A stretch of DNA of 49,647 nt, taken from assembly GCA_030595715.1 (NCBI GenBank), contig JAUVCN010000004.1, positions 1 through 49,647 on the forward strand, in the 5' to 3' direction. Below, piece by piece: positions 47,115 through 49,647 of the stretch. A program made the position numbers and the translations under genes. Source of the stretch: Thermoplasmatales archaeon. GTDB taxonomy: Archaea > Thermoplasmatota > Penumbrarchaeia > Penumbrarchaeales > Penumbrarchaeaceae. Every line of letters begins with the position of its first letter. Position 1 is the stretch's first letter. The notes below the pieces were generated by a model. It ran no database searches. It was not told where the DNA came from and saw nothing but the letters and a program-made list of their open reading frames with translations.

Positions 47115-48149
47115 ATGGCACACGTCGCTGAATGGAAGAAGGACACGGTTTCCACCCTTGAGAAGATCATAACCGATCACAAGACCATTGCCATTGTCAG
47201 GGTAGACAGGATCCCTGGTGTCCAGCTGCAAACCTTGAGGAAAACTCTCAGAGATAAGATGACGTTCAAGGTTGCCAAGAAGACACTGATCAAACTGGCT
47301 CTGGAGAACTCCATCGAGAACAAGCCAGACCTTGCCAAGCTGGCAAACAATATGGATGGTCAAACGGCTATCCTTGGAACCAATATGAATCCATTCTCAT
47401 TGTTCAAATTACTCAATTCGAAGGTGCAGCCAATGCCCGCCAAAGGCGGCGAGGAAGCACCTGATGACATCAAGGTGGAAAAGGGTGAGACCTCCTTCCC
47501 TCCTGGCCCGATCGTGGGTGAGTTGGGAAAGGTCGGCATACCCGCAGCCATCGAGAAAGGCAAGGTCGTTGTCAGGAAGGCCGTGACACCCGTGAAGAAG
47601 GGTGACACGATCTCCCGCGATCTCGCACAGGCATTGACCAAGTTGGAGATATTCCCATTCCAGGTTGGTATTGTCCTCGATGGAGCATGGGAGGATGGCA
47701 TGTTCTACAAACCATCCGACCTGGATATCGACATGGATGCCTACAAGCAGAACATGACATATGGCGCTCAGATGGCATTCAATCTGGCGGTATTCACCAC
47801 CTATATGACCCCGCAGACCGCTGTGCCCATAGTGCAGAAGGCCAGGATGCAGGCATTGAGCCTTGCAACATATGCTGGTATTCTTACCAAGGACACGACG
47901 GACCTGGTACTCTCCAAGGCCTATGGAGGAATGCTCGCTCTGGCGAGACTCATGAGCTCGGATGGGCTCGATGATGACCTCCAGGCCCTCGTCGCAGGGG
48001 CAGCTGCGGCGCAGGCTGCAGCTCCCACAGAGGAGGCGACATCATCAACTGATGAAGCTTCCGGTGGCGGTGAGGAACAGGCCGAAGAAGAGGAGGAAGG
48101 CGCTACTGAAGAAGAAGCAATGGCCGGCCTCGGAGCTCTATTCGGTTGA
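47115..48149 (+). CDS. rplP0: large ribosomal subunit protein uL10 (P0)
   Basis: MAHVAEWKKDTVSTLEKIITDHKTIAIVRVDRIPGVQLQTLRKTLR; C-terminal [13 protein letters not shown] stalk motif. Confidence 0.97.
   Translation: MAHVAEWKKDTVSTLEKIITDHKTIAIVRVDRIPGVQLQTLRKTLRDKMTFKVAKKTLIKLALENSIENKPDLAKLANNMDGQTAILGTNMNPFSLFKLLNSKVQPMPAKGGEEAPDDIKVEKGETSFPPGPIVGELGKVGIPAAIEKGKVVVRKAVTPVKKGDTISRDLAQALTKLEIFPFQVGIVLDGAWEDGMFYKPSDLDIDMDAYKQNMTYGAQMAFNLAVFTTYMTPQTAVPIVQKARMQALSLATYAGILTKDTTDLVLSKAYGGMLALARLMSSDGLDDDLQALVAGAAAAQAAAPTEEATSSTDEASGGGEEQAEEEEEGATEEEAMAGLGALFG
48099..48145 (+). repeat. direct repeat copy A (stalk C-terminal motif in uL10)
   Basis: GGCGCTACTGAAGAAGAAGCAATGGCCGGCCTCGGAGCTCTATTCGG; differs from 48459..48505 at 3 of 47 positions. 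Confidence 0.9.
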
Positions 48150-48194
48150 ACTGACCTTGGAGAAAGAATAAGATCAATAAAAGGAGGAAAAAAA

Positions 48195-48509
48195 ATGGAA
48201 TACATCTATGGTGCCCTTCTGCTTCATTCAGTTGGAAAGAAGATCAACGAGGGAGACCTCACAAAGGTCCTCGAAGCCGCTGGTGTCTCTGTCGAGTCCG
48301 CAAGGGTCAAGGCAGTGGTAACATCGCTCGATGGTGTAAACATCGAAGATGCCATGCAGACCGCAGTAGCAGCCGCTCCAGCCGCAGCAGCTCCGGCCGC
48401 AGGCGGTGCAGCAGCTCCAGCAGAAGAGAAGAAGGAAGAGGAACCAGAGGAAGAGCCAGGCGCTACTGAAGAAGAAGCGATGGCCGGCCTCGGTGCTCTC
48501 TTCGGCTAA
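48195..48509 (+). CDS. rpl12: ribosomal stalk protein P1/L12
   Basis: [54 protein letters not shown]...[13 protein letters not shown]. Confidence 0.97.
   Translation: MEYIYGALLLHSVGKKINEGDLTKVLEAAGVSVESARVKAVVTSLDGVNIEDAMQTAVAAAPAAAAPAAGGAAAPAEEKKEEEPEEEPGATEEEAMAGLGALFG
48459..48505 (+). repeat. direct repeat copy B (stalk C-terminal motif in P1)
   Basis: GGCGCTACTGAAGAAGAAGCGATGGCCGGCCTCGGTGCTCTCTTCGG. Confidence 0.9.
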
Positions 48510-48543
48510 AAAAGAAGAAAGGCTTCACGCTTTTCAACACGGA

Positions 48544-48571
48544 AGGGCGGGATCTTCCCGCCCTATTTTTT
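48544..48571 (+). terminator. stem-loop plus T-tract after the stalk operon
   Basis: AGGGCGGGA-tct-TCCCGCCCT followed by aTTTTTT. Confidence 0.8.
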
Positions 48572-48673
48572 CTTTTCATCTCTTTTATTCTGGAGTTTTA
48601 AAGCTTCCAGTCGTTTCATTCTTAAAAAACTCAATATCAGGATGATACGTACTGATGGGGGTTTTTATAAGAT

Positions 48674-48706
48674 CGGACATGAATGCGCTCATTCATGTCC
48701 GTTTTT
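48674..48706 (+). terminator. second perfect stem-loop plus T-tract
   Basis: CGGACATGAATG-cgct-CATTCATGTCCG followed by TTTTT; 12-bp perfect stem. Confidence 0.65.
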
Positions 48707-48835
48707 CATCAAGGAGATCATATATTGGATCAACAAAGGCTTTCCTACTATGTGCGGAAATAGGAAACAATTTTATTGGGTATTTAATGGATCCAATAAT
48801 TGCCCTTGATAATCTTATTAAAGTATCGAAATATC

Positions 48836-48868
48836 GTTCCTTTTCCGGGGGGGTTTTCGGAAAAGAAC
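48836..48868. other. interrupted inverted repeat around a G7T4 core
   Basis: GTTC-c-TTTTCCG ggggggtttt CGGAAAA-GAAC. Confidence 0.5.
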
Positions 48869-48876
48869 TCTAATAA

Positions 48877-48885
48877 TTATATATA
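48877..48885 (+). promoter_or_regulatory. candidate TATA box for the FRG gene
   Basis: TTATATATA about 60 nt upstream of ATG 48947, at the start of AT-rich sequence. Confidence 0.4.
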
Positions 48886-48946
48886 CGAAAAATGAGTGTT
48901 TGGATCACCAGTCGTTTTTTATTCATTGATTTACATTGCAACTGCA

Positions 48947-49647
48947 ATGAATGGAGATGGATTTGAAAATATATTTATTTGCAATAGAAGTGAGATTAAT
49001 AAATTATCTGAGACTCTTCCTTTTTCACAAAGGTGGTATTTTCGTGGTCAATCCAATTCAAATTATAAATTAGAATCAACATTTGAAAGAGCATATGATT
49101 TTTTATATGATCCTGGAATTCGAAAATCTTCAAAAGGAATTCCAGACTTATTACAATTACAGGAAAACCATATATTAAATGAGTTTAAGAAAAGAGCACA
49201 TCTATATTATCCAAATATTACATTTTATGAAAAAAATGATATTGATGTATTTTCACTAATCAGACATTATGGTGGCCCCTCACGGATGCTCGATTTCACA
49301 ACATCATTTATGATATCATTATTCTTTGCAATTCCATCAAAGAACTCCAATTATTCTTCAATCTGGTGTATTAAAGACAAAACGCTCGAAAATACCTTTC
49401 TTGAAACACATCCAGATATTAAAATAAGAAGAAGTATGTTAGATATTGATGATTTTCATAAAATCTGTATTAAGTATGCGAATATGTCAATATCTGGAGA
49501 ATTTAAAGATGAAGCAATAATTCCAATAAATCCGAACTTCATGAATGAGAGGTCATCTATTCAAAAAGGATTATTCCTTTTTCCATGTAAAATAGAATCA
49601 ACTTTTAATGAAAATTTGTCTAATATGCTTAACATTCCATTGAATCA
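48947..49647 (+). CDS. FRG domain-containing protein (putative defence-associated), truncated by window edge
   Basis: Manual translation MNGDGFENIFICNRSEINKLSETLPFSQRWYFRGQSNSNYKLESTFERAYDFL...EFKKRAHLYYPNITFYEKNDIDVFSLIRHYGGPSRMLDFTTSFMISLFFAIPSKNSNYSSIWCIKDK... The FRGQ...YxLxSTxER and RHYGGPSRMLDFTxS motifs define FRG. Alternative GTG start at 48896. Confidence 0.9.
   Translation, partial: MNGDGFENIFICNRSEINKLSETLPFSQRWYFRGQSNSNYKLESTFERAYDFLYDPGIRKSSKGIPDLLQLQENHILNEFKKRAHLYYPNITFYEKNDIDVFSLIRHYGGPSRMLDFTTSFMISLFFAIPSKNSNYSSIWCIKDKTLENTFLETHPDIKIRRSMLDIDDFHKICIKYANMSISGEFKDEAIIPINPNFMNERSSIQKGLFLFPCKIESTFNENLSNMLNIPLN

Noticed and set aside
48655-48873. 72-aa ORF between the stalk operon and FRG gene
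   Set aside because: Reads through two hairpins and a G7T4 tract; no family resemblance; more likely noncoding.
1-49647. tRNA or rRNA genes
   Set aside because: Scanned intergenic regions by eye; no cloverleaf, CCA-end or rRNA signature was convincing. tRNAscan-SE would be the decisive check.

Overview
The window is a gene-dense archaeal chromosome segment, most like Thermoplasmatota / marine-benthic-group-D-type Euryarchaeota. That lineage call is inference from gene content. Interior: (i) a small CoA-metabolism cluster (DUF6125-like protein, 4-hydroxybutyryl-CoA dehydratase-family protein, acyl-CoA synthetase); (ii) a long run of very large secreted, membrane-anchored surface proteins (FG-GAP/integrin-like, BNR-like, beta-helix/Fn3, two C25 gingipain-like peptidases, an M14 carboxypeptidase) with an NSS amino-acid transporter, histidine kinase, FrhB-like Fe-S protein, MBL hydrolase and GT39 glycosyltransferase; (iii) the ribosomal stalk operon uL11-uL1-uL10(P0)-P1. 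Both ends are AT-rich accessory DNA holding edge-truncated genes absent from the supplied ORF track: the N-terminal part of Cas1 on the minus strand (1-305), and most of an FRG-domain protein on the plus strand (48947-end). The most unusual internal signal is a charge-segregated polyampholyte protein with several zinc ribbons (14992-16202, minus). It is interrupted by an apparent -1 frameshift at an A10 run and lies between surface proteins whose predicted cytoplasmic tails carry the same zinc-ribbon, lysine-block and acidic-block elements. No CRISPR array, tRNA or rRNA gene was recognised. All family calls are by eye; no database search was run.
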